64,000 nucleotides of DNA from positions 5,394,001-5,458,000 of the forward strand of contig NC_133295.1 in NCBI RefSeq assembly GCF_005239225.2. Direction: 5' to 3'. A program made the translations under genes and the position numbers. This document shows positions 1 through 12,767 of this stretch, one piece after another; the first letter of the stretch is position 1; each line of letters begins with the position of its first letter. The stretch is from Populus alba (lineage: Eukaryota; Streptophyta; Magnoliopsida; Malpighiales; Salicaceae). The notes beneath the pieces are model-generated. The model did not search any database. It was not told where the DNA came from and saw only the letters and a list, made by a program, of their open reading frames with translations.

Positions 1-24
1 TTAATCATGTGTTTCGATACATAG

Positions 25-3000
25 GCAAAGCCAAGGAACCATCCGCTGCTGCTGTTATCTGGGGTTGGAACTAATGCTATTGGATATGATCTCTCTCCTG
101 AGGTGACCCCCTTTTTTCTGTTTTAGTTTTTGTTATTGTTCGTGCAGCTTTGCTCTTTCTTTTGTTTATGTTAATGGGTTCACCTCTCCTTTTCTTTTAT
201 TCTTGAGAGATGTTATTGTGGTATATATTCATGGAAAAAGTTTATGAGGATCAAACTCACTTGGGTTTCTTTTGAAAACTACTGGGTTGGAGTTTATTTT
301 CTCAAATATGCAAATTATGGGGTAACTTAAGTATGTGGACAACAATTTCTTGTGTGTTTTGTTATAAATATAAGAGGGAAAGGTTTATGCTTCCATTTGT
401 CATCGGTTTTCAGCTGAGCATTTCTTTTGTCATTCGTTCTTCCCTGTTTTTTAAGTCTAGTGATGATAATGTGTGATTCTTTTCAGTCATCATTTGCTCG
501 CTCCATGTCTAATCAAGGATTTGATACATGGACTCTTGAAGTTAGAGGATCTGGTTTGAGTGCATTGGTGGGTGACCATGGGGAAGGTAAGCAGCCTCGT
601 AATGCAATTGAAGCAGAGATGAATTTCACTAGGATTGTGTTCAATATTTAAGACGGTTTCTTGAGCAGATTCTGAGTTTTCTTCGGTTGAAGGGGAAATA
701 ACAGAAATTGTATCTAAATCCAAGAAATCACAATCAAAGTTGTCGGAAACTCTTGTGCGCTTATCTGAAAGGTTCTTGGGATACTTTGATGAAGGTTATT
801 CAAAGAATATTTACTTTATATCTAGTGCTTTTATGTTCGATGCTTAATTATATGGTAGAATATTTACAATTTCTTTTATAAGCAGGGAGAAACTCTGTCA
901 TTGCAGGCCAAATTAGGGATTTAAGTCAAAAGCTTGTGAATATTATTGAAGGCCAGCAATCAGTTGCACCACAGATTTTCGGCTTCTCTGAGAACTTCTC
1001 AACTGCACTAGAAGAATTCCTGAAACAACTTGATCTCATTGAGAAGTATGATTGGGACTTTGATCACTACCTGAAAGATGATTTGCCAGCTGTGGTAATG
1101 TGCAGTTCTTCAGTGTAAATGATTTTACTGTTACTAAGTCTCTGACAACCATTGGAATATAAACTTCAAATACTCACAGGATGATTTATTTAATCTTAGA
1201 TTGGGTACATAAGGACTGAATGCAGACCAAAGGATGGCAAGTTGCTTGCAATCGGGCACTCCATGGGCGGTATTCTGCTATATGCACTGCTGTCACGATG
1301 TTGTAAGATCCCATACTCTTTCTTATATCTTTCTGCTGACAATTGTGCACTGCATTGCTTTCATGCAGTGAGACAGTGTGCTCCTGTTTGTAACATCGAC
1401 ATAGATTTCTAAAACATTTTGCTTGATTTTTATAATATTTTTGTTTCTTCATGATTAGTTTTCTTTTTCTTGCCATTTTGCTATTAGTGTATTTCATAGA
1501 AGCAAGTTCAGAACTAACAAAGGGCGAGTAGTCCATCCACCTAAATGCTCAAGAACATAATGGCTTGTTAAGAAAGTAGTTGCTCAAAGAGCATAATTGT
1601 TTGATACAAGGGCTTGTGGAAAAACCAGGATCAGCTCAAGGCTAGTGAAGAGTTGAAATAGGTGCTTGTGGTTATGAAAATTTCTAACAGATCTACCTGT
1701 GGAATACTATACGTTATATACATTGTGGGTTATGATAAAGATCAAGCAAGTTCCTGAAACTTGACTTGTGATCACTATGATATTAGCAATGTTTTGTATT
1801 TTGATTCTTGAAGAAAGGTGGACAGATCATAAAAAAGCTCAAGCATCTTTCTTAATATATAAATTCCATGCATGAAGGCTATAATTATTAAGTACAAGTT
1901 TTACTTATGAGCCTGTGAAAGTCAATAAAGCTTGGCTAACCATTTCTGGTTCTTAGGTTACAGTTTTGCTGGAATGAGCTTGTAAGCAATATTGAGGAAT
2001 TAAACATGTGGTTTTTTAGGTTACAGCTTTGCAGGAATGAGTATGCAAGTAACATTGAGGAATTATGCATGTAATTCCATGGCTTTTAACATTTTGTATT
2101 TGGCGACTCGGGATAATCTATTAAGTATAATTGCTTATTTACAATTTACAAAGTTCCAAATTGTCTTTGGCATTGTATACATGTTTAATTGAAGAGTGCT
2201 ATGGTTTCTTGCAAATTGGTTTATGGGGTAGTATCCTTAAGTGTGCAAAAATCCTTTTCTTCTTTGCTCAAATGATGTTATATTTTAAGGTTTTCAAGGA
2301 AAGGATTCGGGGTTTGGCATCAGTCGTTACTTTGGGATCATCACTTGACTACTCGTCTTCAAAATCATCACTCAAATTGCTTTTACCTGTGGTAAGTGAA
2401 ATGACTGTCTATTTCTCTATTCTTGTTATATGACTGGAAAAAAAAAAAAAACATTGTGGATCTAATTTTTGTTCATCATGGTGCACAGGCAGACCCTGCA
2501 AAGGCATTTAATGTTCCTATTATTCCACTTGGAGCATTACTTTCTGCTGTTCACACTTTTGCATCTCGTCCTCCTTATGTATTGTCTTGGTTAAATCCTC
2601 AAATTTCTGCTCCTGGCATGATGCATCCTGAGTTGCTTGAAAAGCTTGTTTTGAACAACTTCTGTAAGTTCAAAATGTAGTATGCCAACTTAAAATTTTT
2701 TGTATCAATAGAGACAGCCAAGTTCTGTTTCTTCTATTAATCTGTCTGCAACCCCCAAGAACGACATTCTGATCAATTCCCTGAATATAATTCATGGAAC
2801 CACCATCCCTCTCTTGATCTAATGCTGTGGAAACTTTTCTGTCTTTAACTTAAAAACCAGCAGTATGGCCGGTTGCGATAACCTCACTAAATTTTGTAGC
2901 TTTTTCGCTTTTGTCAATTCATTGTCATTCAGTTTTCCCAGTGCATATATTATTGGGGGGTAGACAATGGCCTAGTTTACCCCTTCTTTTTCTATTTATC

Positions 3001-3955
3001 GGTTTCATATACTTCATTTGCAAGTTAGAGCTGGATGCTGAGGCTTGCGGCTCCTTCATTCTATCTTTATCTACTCAAATAATCCTCAAGTTTAATCATC
3101 TGAGTTAATCATATCCTATATGTCCACATATGCCAGTTTGCAAATGATCTTAGCTAATTTATATTCTAAGGTCCTGGCCCTGATTCTTCTTCTTGTTAAA
3201 TTGCTGTTAACGAGTTTGAGAATTTATGTATTTTTTTTAGCTTAAATAACTCCCTGTTTAATTTTAGGCCTTTGGTAATGTCAATAGTGGCCAGCATTTC
3301 CACTTGTATCTCTTCCTCCGTAGCACGTATGAGATAATCCAATCATAACAATCCACACAGGCACAGTACCAGCAAAGGTTCTATTGCAGCTGACAACAGC
3401 ATTTGAAGAAGGTGGATTACGAGACCGCAGTGGATCATTCCAATACAAGGATCATCTAGGCAAAACTAATGTTCCAGTGTTAGCAATTGCAGGGGATCAA
3501 GATCTCATCTGTCCTCCAGAAGCTGTATACGGTAGCTCATTATTTCATTTGGTTTACATGCACCTTCTATTGGCTTTAAATTTTGAAGTAATTCTCATAC
3601 ACGTTTCTTTCTGGCTATGATGATTTCATGGATCAGATACAGTAAAGGTCATTCCAAAGCATTTGGTTACTTACAGAGTTTTTGGAAAGCCAAGTGGTCC
3701 GCATTATGCTCACTATGATCTAGTGGGAGGAGGCCGTCTGGTATGAGTTAATCTTATACTTCTTTTTGGAGGTTCTGGTATTACGTACTTTTTTAGAATT
3801 AATAAGAAGGTTATACGTATTATATCATGACATTCCATACTTGTATCTGTAAATCCTATGTCATGACGAGTGCTTAGCAGTTTCATCTTTTTCCACAGGC
3901 TGTAAATCAAGTGTATCCTTGCATAATCAATTTCCTCATTCAACATGACATATAA
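25..3955 (+). CDS. alpha/beta hydrolase family protein, 3' part of gene (5' exons outside window)
   Basis: Spliced gene entering from the left. Exons I can join in frame: 25-102, 487-586, 669-794, 907-1094, 1200-1302, (2020-2048, tentative), 2290-2391, 2489-2663, 3361-3531, 3637-3740, 3899-3955 (stop TAA 3953-3955). All boundaries are GT/AG. The encoded protein has LLLLSGVGTNAIGYDLSPE near its visible start, the nucleophile elbow GHSMGG in the exon at 1200-1302, the acid-loop motif AGDQDLICPPEA at the end of 3361-3531 and a late HYAHYDLVGG. Ser, Asp and His are therefore present in catalytic-triad order. I recognise it as the plant alpha/beta hydrolase group typified in Arabidopsis by At1g15060/At1g73750; substrate is unknown. 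The exon at 1200-1302 ends in phase 1 while 2290 must start in phase 0. Only an extra exon such as 2020-2048 (29 nt) reconciles them; 2299 is an alternative acceptor. The rest of the chain is phase-consistent. Confidence 0.88.
1957..2048 (+). repeat. tandem duplication of a micro-exon-like cassette inside a hydrolase intron
   Basis: Two near-identical stretches lie in tandem: TTAG|GTTACAGTTTTGCTGGAATGA (candidate exon 1957-1981, donor GTAAGC) and TTAG|GTTACAGCTTTGCAGGAATGA (candidate exon 2020-2048, donor GTAAC). Both are followed by a similar ATTGAGGAATTA stretch, so the duplicated unit is longer than the exon, with a period near 63 bp. Only the second copy restores the reading frame between the flanking exons of the hydrolase. 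Confidence 0.6.
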
Positions 3956-6535
3956 CTTAGTTTCCGCAAAACATTATTTAGATTTTCCCTACATGAAATC
4001 ATCTATCCAGTAAGCAAGAGGCAAGCTGATGAAGAATCTCCAGCAAGTCTCAGCAAAATCAGAGGACATATTATAGCAGATAGTATACCTGAATTCAAGC
4101 TACTGTATCTGAATATCATATTTGTATATTTATAATTTATTCAGAAGAAATAGCAGATGTGACCGCTCGAGTAATGGACTGAACGTGCATGCTAAAAGGA
4201 ACTATCAAAGAGGTGTGTTTGTATGTCTACAATTTCATGTTGTGGTTGTATATAGGTAAGATGTGTAGGTGACAGGAATATAATGAAGAAATGCTAATAA
4301 ATACCGACATATTTTCTTTGCCCGTTGTCAATGCTCTGTTTTGTTTCCTTTTATATCAAAAATTTAAGGGAGTTTCAAGATATAATTTTATATTAATATG
4401 TAATATATTTTTAAAAGTCAAAGTATTTTGAATTTAAAATTTACATAGATATATACACACTACTTTATACTTAGTTTTTATCAAGTATAATAAGGTGGTA
4501 GAATTTAAACTCATGATCGCTTTATCACTAAAGTTTTGATATTATATTAAATAATTATTATAAAACTTTATAATTTTTTATTATTTTTTAATATATATAT
4601 TAAAAAGCAACATGGATAAACATATAGGCACTTGGATAAAGGATATACTTGGATTAGCATTTGTATTTTGCTTCTTAATGGCATCCCTCAATCAAAATGA
4701 TTTTGCTTTATTTGGTGGAAAAGGGTTCCTTTTCTTGTTTATTCAAGATTTCAAGCTTTATTATTTTTTATTATTCAATAAAATATTGTGCTGCATATTT
4801 ATGTTTCTTTTAGTGTGTTTATTTTATTTTATTTTATTTTATTGTCCGTGATTTAAATTGACATTTTTTTTAATTTTATTTAATAAATCGACATTCTTCA
4901 AGACCTCATGCTCAAAACAAAAATCAGATATTGACACATTTAGTTGTAATCAAAATAAGAAAATAAAAAATTTGAAAAAAAAATAATAAAAACCTCGTAT
5001 ATCTGCCACTATCTTTTTTTTCTATCTTTTTTTTTTTTTTGGATGGATTTCTCTTTTTTGTGGGGTTTGTTATAGCTATTATGTTATGGCAAAAATGGCA
5101 ACCCCTGCTTAATAAAATTAGCATCTGTGTTTAATCTAAACATCACAAAATCATACCGAATGTTTATATAAATTGAGTTCATAATTATTCATTACATGCT
5201 TAATTAATCAATTATTTTATATAGTGGAACAGCATTTATGAAGAATTTACCAAATTCTTTTGAATTTACTAAATTGATATAAGAACTTAAAAATATCATT
5301 AAATAATATTATGCTTATTTATACAAAGTTTTAATATAACATTTATTTGCACCATGATGAAAAGAATCTTATATTTTTAAACTTCTTTATTTGAATGATA
5401 TATAGAGTAGACACTAGACACCAACCTTCTACCCCCGTTATTGAATTATATAAAAGTAGCGGTGAATAAAAAAAAATTCTAAAAAAAAATTAAACTGAAA
5501 AAAATTTTAAAAAAAATAATTGAAAAAATCAAATCATAAAAAAAATCGATTAAAATTTTTTAAAAAAAAACCAACCGGTTTAATTTCGGTTTTATAAACT
5601 TGAAATTGAAAAAACTGAACCAAACCCAAACAAGAAATAAAAAAAAAATCAAATCAGAAAAAATCGAGTAAAATAAAATAAAATAAAAAAACCCACTAAA
5701 AATTATCACCCTGTATAAAAGATTTTGAATCAATATTAAAAGAGAAAAATTAACTAACAAAAAACAGAGGTTCCAGAACTTTTCTTCACAAAGTTTATTT
5801 AGAATTTGTTTGATAATACGTTTGTTGTTTTTTTAAATATTTTAAAAAAATACGTTAAAATATTTATTTTTTTTTAAAATGAAAAAAAAATCATTTATGA
5901 ATTCTCTCTCTTCGTAATTTATCAGTATATACGTGATTTAACAAAATTGTTCATGCAAAGTGATTAGGCTCCATTGGGATCTTCACGGCTTCCTACAGAA
6001 ACATGCTACTCTACCGCGATAGCACTTCCCTATGTTCAATGCCTCTTACTGATCAGGTTCCATGGCTCGCATGTCCCCTTTCAATAGAAATCTCCTCGTG
6101 CCAGGCCACAACCAGAGAAGGGAACAGGTGCACAAATGTCTAAACTTCTTATTCAAAGAAGTGAGAACCAGCTAATTTCCATATATGTTCAGATAATTTT
6201 GTGATTAAGAGCTTATAAGCGCAGCTGCCAAGAAGACCATAATTATAATTTATAAGTAGAAAGATCTGGTGCATCCAGAAATAATCATAAAAGGGTTATG
6301 GAATTGAGCACATTCCATTTCAAGCATCTATCAAACTGTAATGATTTCCATCAAATTCTAGTAAGGTAATAATTTCAATAAGCATGACATTGCTGGGAAA
6401 AAAAAAAAAGAACATGAGCCTCTGATTTCTAGGCATATGGAGGTTGAAGCTTCAGGCCAAAGAATGAATGCTTGATTACGTATAGGAAATGAAATCTATA
6501 CACACCAACGGGTAAACGGCAGCAGTTTGAAGATA
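3956..6535. other. hydrolase 3' UTR and AT-rich spacer
   Basis: From 3956 to roughly 4330 lies the likely 3' UTR of the hydrolase, with an AATAAATA-type signal near 4297. Beyond it is AT-rich spacer with a TTTTA pentamer run near 4820-4845 and long homopolymers. The stretch 5455-5700 contains AACCAACCGGTTTAATTTCGGT followed by an A-rich CAAATCA context, a dispersed low-complexity repeat type common in poplar-like genomes. From 6100 to 6535 lies the likely 3' UTR of the minus-strand RING gene. No convincing coding sequence seen. Confidence 0.5.
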
Positions 6536-9500
6536 CTAGCCTCGACCCACCGGTTCTGTCTTACAGACCGGGCAAGTATTTTTCTGTCCAAGCCATTGCT
6601 TTATGCATTGTATGTGAAAGCCATGTCCACAATCAAGTTTTCCCACCTCACCATCTTCTTCGTAGTCATCCTGCATAAAGAAACATTGAGCAAAAACAAA
6701 AACAAAAACAAAACACACAATCAAAACAGAGCACAACAGATGAAAAGGAGGCAAAAAAAGGAACAGGAACCAAATAATTCGAAAAATTAGAATCGGCAAA
6801 ACCAAAGTTTTAGATCACCTGACAAATGCTGCACTTCTTTTCCAATACCATGGGTAAATGTAATGACAGTTCCTTGATGAATGAGGGATTAATTTTCTTA
6901 ACACATCGGCTGATCTCATCTTCTTTCAATCCAGTATTCACATAACCAATTCTATCACCTAAATCGAGCAGTTGCTGTTTGCACCATGAAAACAGAAAAA
7001 TTCTAATGATTATACGAGTGATACAAAAAAGACATCAAAGCCAAAACATAATTGGTAAGTGGATCTGTCTAAGCAAGGATTTCAGATGAGTTCGTGCATG
7101 GAACTGAACTTCAACATTTATGCATGAGGTGGCTACTTGCAAGAGGCAAGCTATATTTTTATAGTCAGAGCCCATGACTCTCACCATTCAACAAGTAGCA
7201 CGATAAAAAAAAATAAAAAAAGGAAAAAAGGAAAAAGAAAAACATATCATGGTGTCCAATCACCTCGTATGTCATGTGATCAATATCTAGTCTCCAGTTG
7301 CTAAATCGATCCATTCTTCCTCCCATGATGAAACTATTTTGGAGCATCATTATCTGCAATTTGCCAGCACTGGTGATCAGCTAAAGAGCCTCTTAAGAGA
7401 AAAATTAATTGAACCCACTGGTTAAAGAACAGTGGCTGGAAAATTAAAATGCTTACTGCACAGAATTCATGTCATTCTTTTAGCCATTTTCAAATAGATA
7501 GCACAGGGTAGGTGATGAATATCCTTTTACTGATTAACTATCAATACTAAATAGCATGGCAGTGACCATAAAAATTATGAGGTGAATGATAGCGTAGCTC
7601 TCACTGATCCGTTACGAAATGAACATGTACTGATTTTCACACACACTTCAAGAGAGCTATCTCCATATAAGACAACACTGCTTTCTGAAAAATGTAGGAA
7701 TTTAGAAAGCACTTAATCATAAAGTATGTAAATAACTGTACAGAAATATAATTAATTGAAAAATGGAGAAATAAAAAAATAATAAGTTGAAAAAAGCAAG
7801 ATATAAAAATTTACTAGAAGATAAATACAAGGAATATGTGGAGTATATATATCAAAATTTTGGTTTAAGATCATGGACACAGCTGAAGCCATTTACTTTG
7901 AAGCCAAGCCATTTTAAAGTATTTATTTAGATCAATGTCACATCACAACACTTCCAACTTCATCATTTTTCTGCTTCTCAATTCGTCATCCCCATCCCCT
8001 CCCAATATCTATCACTTACACAAAAACAAAAACAATCTACGACGCAGGTAAATAGCAGTAAGACAGTGTGCACGCTGAAAATTGTGCAAAGAACACAGAA
8101 AACACAGAGTACCATCATTAGTAAGACAAAAATTGAGATCTTAAATGTTAAGGCACACCTCAGCGAGTCCATCTGGGGAAGGATGTCGAATATGGCGATA
8201 ATACCGAGTTCCAAAAACTTCTGGCTCAGGACGAGATGTTATAAAGGCAGAATCAGTATCCAGAAATGAAAGAGTTTCAGGATTAACTGCTGCCCGCCTA
8301 ACTATACAAGGACGCTGCCAAAAACATTAATGAAAGATAGTAAGAGAATATAGAACAAATCAATACACACAGTGAATCAACAAATGTGGAGAATGAAAAA
8401 ACAAACCAAAAATAATTAAGCAAGTACAAAGATTCATGTTCAAAACCTCCAAGATACTAAAGTAGTATAGTACTTGTCATAAGCTTCTTATTAAATACTA
8501 AAGTACTTGTCAAAAGCTCCGTCTAGCTAACTCCAAAATCCTAAATAATATGTGGGGGTTCCACACCTTTGAGCTTTGGCCATTCACCCAAGTAACCACG
8601 TAAATTCAGACGTACACACAAAAAAACAAGTTAAAAAAAATAAAACAGAGAGAGAGTACAGGGCTAAAAGAAAAAAAAAAAAAAAAGCCCCATATTAAAA
8701 ACAAAGTTATCAAGACTTCCAATACGACAGCAACATCTTGATTAACAAAACAAAGAAAAGCTAAAACCTACCGCACCAAACTACAGAGAGAAGCAACTCA
8801 CTGACCAAATTCACCTTGTGATTAGCCCCCAGAAAAGAAAAGATCTTTTTGTAGTTGGTAGTCTACAAGCCATGAATTTGAATACAAAATATAAATATTT
8901 TGTTTTCTTTGGGAGGCAATAGAAAGACGTTTAGAAAACCATAATGAGACAAATGGTTAGTCCTTATTGTTGTTTCCTTCAAAAACTTCAATAAACTATT
9001 GAACTGACTGCTTAAATTGCCTGCTAATAATATCAAAAGGGGAATGAAATTAAGTAACATGAAATTCGAAAGATATTATTCAAATTCAATTAATTATATA
9101 ATGATTGTCTTCTAAACTAGAAATATGACTTTTCAGGTGGTAAAAAAGCAACTAGAAATCTGGCAAGAATCAATGAACCACAACAATTATAGTTCCCCAA
9201 TAATTAATCGGCTCTCAATTGGAACATTCAAAACCTTCTTTAATAAAAATAATTCGTAATAAATACCACAACAATAAATATACTAAATTTTAATATGGAA
9301 AGTCCAATGGTTTAAGCTTGAGGGTTCCAATGGGAACAGAGTGAAACCAAAAGGGGAAAAGATCAAAAAGAAAAACAAATCCAAGAATCAGAATCCCCAC
9401 ACATACTTAAGCAACAATCAAACTAATTCAAAAGGAAAGAAGAAGAAGAAAAAAGAAGTCCATTTAGCTTTCAAAAAACAAAAAAGAATAGGAAAAGAAA

Positions 9501-10432
9501 AAAGAAAAACAATGACCAGTTCCCCTGTGTATCAAATCCAGATCAAGCAGCCTATTTTATCACCAACACAAGGGGCACAAAGTCACTAGCCCTAGAAAGA
9601 TGACAAACAGAAGGAACAAGAAGAAGAAATGGCAAATCTCTATTTCCTATACAGTAAGAAAAAATCATCATGCAAACTCATTTACTCCAAAAAAAAAAAC
9701 AACAAAAATATATACGCATAAGAATGGAGGAAAACAAAATTGATCTTCCAAATAATAAACAAACAAATGCTGACGGCAATACCTCTCTCTCCCTCTCTCT
9801 GTCTCTCTCCCTCTCCCTCTCCCTCTCCCTCTCCCTCTCCCTCTCCTCTCCCTTTGAATAATTTTCTCTCCTCCATCAATCTTTCCTCTACCAATTGACC
9901 CGTTTCTTCTAGCCACAACACAGTCAACTGACCCAACAACAGCATCAGCACCAGATAACCCCATTCCAGGTCCGCACCAAACATCTTGCATAACCATACA
10001 ATTCGCAAAATTGCCATCTCCATTAACATCACCATTGCTATTACTAGTATTGTTGTTGTCACTGCAAAGTTTCAAGCTCTCTTTCTTTCTTTTTGGATGG
10101 CCCTTTTTCTTCTTGAACTTTTTCCCTTCCCAGTCCGCAGATGACCTTATCACCGCCGGCACCGATACTTGCTGAGCTGCTCCAGCAGTGCATCCTAGGC
10201 CTCTAAAGGTGGCACCTTTCTTCTTGGATTGGTCAGGTGGGTTTGCAGAGAAGTGCGAGTGGAAGAGGGAGGAGATAATTGTGTTGGATTTGGATGACTT
10301 GGAAGCATGTGGGTTTGGATCTGTTTCAGTTGAAATGGGTTGCAGCTCTTGTTGGCTTCTGGGTTTTCTTAGCTTGATTTGGTCTGCTATAGCTGCTGGT
10401 GTGCTGCTACTGCTCTCTGCAAAAAGTGGCAT
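6536..10432 (-). CDS. RING-H2 finger E3 ubiquitin-protein ligase, five exons
   Basis: Minus-strand exons: 10432 to about 9848 (start ATG, end uncertain), 8314-8159, 7353-7264, 6974-6819, 6670-6536 (stop). The N-terminal exon encodes a basic Ser-rich segment with FRGLGCTAGAAQQVSVPAVI, SADWEGKK and DVWCGPG motifs. Exon 2 carries EVFGTRYYRHIRHPSPDGLAE. The C-terminal exons form a C3H2C3 RING: CSIC in 6974-6819, then CGHGFHIQC and CPVC in the last exon. The protein would be about 375 residues and is expected to transfer ubiquitin; targets cannot be read from the sequence. Exons 2-5 are each a multiple of three (156, 90, 156, 135 nt) and start in phase 0, so exon 1 must end in phase 0. The only GT near its end (minus 9782-9781) would end it in phase 2, so the first junction is either non-canonical, altered by the CT-rich repeat, or an assembly slip. 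The start at 10432 is followed by MPLFAESS and preceded by a CT-rich leader. Confidence 0.85.
9784..9850. repeat. (CTCTCC)n / CT microsatellite at the exon 1 donor of the RING gene
   Basis: Six-base CCCTCT units run for about 40 bp, flanked by CT dinucleotides. On the minus strand this reads GGGAGA repeats and, if exonic, would code Arg-Gly and Arg-Glu repeats immediately after the motif EKIIQRE. Related proteins, as far as I recall them, pass directly from a similar QRER motif to the next exon, so the tract probably sits in or at the edge of intron 1. Confidence 0.85.
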
Positions 10433-10570
10433 GATCTTTGTATTTTGTTTATCAGAGAGAGGTAGAGGGAGAATGACAGTGAATTTTGTGGAAATGGAAT
10501 GATAAGAGTGAATAAAATTTTTGGTACAGAGAGAGGGTGGGGAAGGAGAGGAGAGAGTGGGGGCTGTTTG
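10433..10570 (-). promoter_or_regulatory. 5' leader / proximal promoter of the RING gene
   Basis: Reading on the minus strand, the 130 bases before the ATG are pyrimidine-rich (CTCTCCTCTCCTTCCCCACC, then CCCTCTACCTCTCTCTG), the Y-patch composition typical of plant core promoters and 5' UTRs. No clear TATA box. Confidence 0.4.
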
Positions 10571-12726
10571 ATTTGGGTTAATAATAATTAATAATTATTA
10601 CCATTTATTTATAATAGTATTTAATGGTTTTGATGACTTTGGAAATTACTTTAGTGCTAATTAAAGGAGTAGTATTTTGTTTTTAATGAGTGAAGTAAAT
10701 TGAAGAGTTTGTTGTGGTGGGCTATGGATTGTCTTCTTGTTGGGAGTGTCGGAATATTTGCTTTATCATTGTTTTTTAAAACTAATATTTTTTTATTTAT
10801 ATATTAATATTAAAAATAAAAAATATATATTATTTTACTATATTTTAACTAAACAAAATTACTTTAGAAAATATCTATTAAAGTTACCCTTTGTTTTCTT
10901 TTTTTGCTTTCTTTTAATATTACGTAAGATAGATCCTATTCTATTTCTAAGTTTAAAAAACAAATAATAATTATCTAATAGAAAATTTAATAGTAATTTG
11001 AAACTAAAAAGCTTATTCTTTTTATTATTTCAAGTTTGAATCATGTAATTGCTAATATAATAATCATTAAAAACTTATATAATTGTTAATTTTAGGATTC
11101 GTGAGATTAGTCGAGATACGTGTAAATTTACCCGAACACTAATATTTAATAAAAAATAATAATAATAATAAATAAATAGAAAAACAATGGCTTCTAAGAA
11201 CTGTCAAAAATCATTTGTCATTCGCCTATACAATTGACGATCATACTTTAATATATGAGGCTGTGATATGGATTGTTAGATATATGTACATTTCAATCCA
11301 TACTTTTTCAAGTTTAGTTTTATGATTGACTTTTGAAATTATAACGTGAAAAAATAATTTTAGTTTAAAATTAAGAGTATGTTTTTGTTTTCTAATATTA
11401 AAAGAATTTGTCCCCTCAACACGATAGAGAAATAAAGATTTTATTTAAATAATTCATGATCATCTATCGTATTCTATGGGTAGAATCTAATAGCCACTCG
11501 AATTAAAGTAATAATGGATATAATTGTAAGATTATAAACTCTGCGAGACTTGGCTTGAGATAAATTTTAATAGTTAGAGGACTGAACTGAAAGATAGTTA
11601 TTATTTTAATTGTTATTACAATAGTAATTATTTTTTAAAAATAATATTTTTAAATTTATTTTTAATTTAGTGTATTAAAATCATTTAAAATATTAAAAAA
11701 TAATTAATTGTTTTTACCTAACGGTCATTGACCATGCAAGGTTGAGGGTGAGGGCATAATGGGCAACAAAACAAGGGGTCAGATATGTGGATGAAATTTC
11801 AAAGGGTCCCCACAGAAGCGCAAAGATTAAAAAATGTATTTTGTATTCTATTATATTTTATTTGCTGTAATCGATCATGTGAGATGTTCTCAACTTGACT
11901 CCAGAGGGATATATCTTCTCCAAAAAGCATCCCTTGGTGGGCTCTACCCTCTCATTCGTGCCCTACATAGGCTACTTTCACTCCATTCTCGAGAAATATT
12001 ATTGGCACCCAAAAGGCTCCTCTCGAAATTTTATGTTTTTTTTTAAATTTAAATCCTGATATCCAAAGATTATTGGATTTCGATTAATCCGATCGAGTTA
12101 GCTAATTAACATGTAAAACTTTTATGATGATGATGTATTCACAAGTTTAAATTCAAGATTTTACTTAAAACAAAAGCATTGAATCACTTCAACCAATTAT
12201 AAATGCTATAAATTATTTTTTTAATTATTATTAACATGGATGTTTGAATCAGCTTAAGCGTACTTTAACTAATTCTATGGAATTTTAAAAGTTAATAATC
12301 ATATAAATTTTTAGTAATTTTAAAAAAACTTAAACTTATAATTATTATAAAGCAAATTCAAGGTGATAAAATTATTATGTCTTTATAACATGAAAAAAGA
12401 GGATATGTTAAGATATGTTTAAAAGGAATAAAAAGCCAAGACTATTTCATAAATAATAACCACATGGGATAGATAAATGCATGAGCTCTTGGGAGATGAT
12501 GGAGGCGAGGAGCATCTTTCTTTCTTTCCTAAATCTAACACGAAACGCATCCTCACCAACCATTTCGTGGTCGTATAAAAGATTGTTTAGTGTATTGACC
12601 TTAAAATTGAAATATTTTGAAGATGTGGGGGAAAAGGACTCTTGAGGAGAACTTGCTCTAGAGGTTACAAGTCAAACATGGGGAGAGTGATGGAGTTCAA
12701 GTTCTCCACTCCTCGCCTTCTCAAGC

Positions 12727-12767
<41 letters not shown>

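Noticed and set aside
9341..9589. Lys-rich 82-codon plus-strand ORF
   Set aside because: It lies antisense in intron 1 of the RING gene, in A-rich DNA, and has no recognisable features.
9784..9850. Arg-Gly repeat as an RGG-type RNA-binding domain
   Set aside because: The repeat is a microsatellite at the expected exon-intron junction; neither frame through it leads in phase to the next exon.
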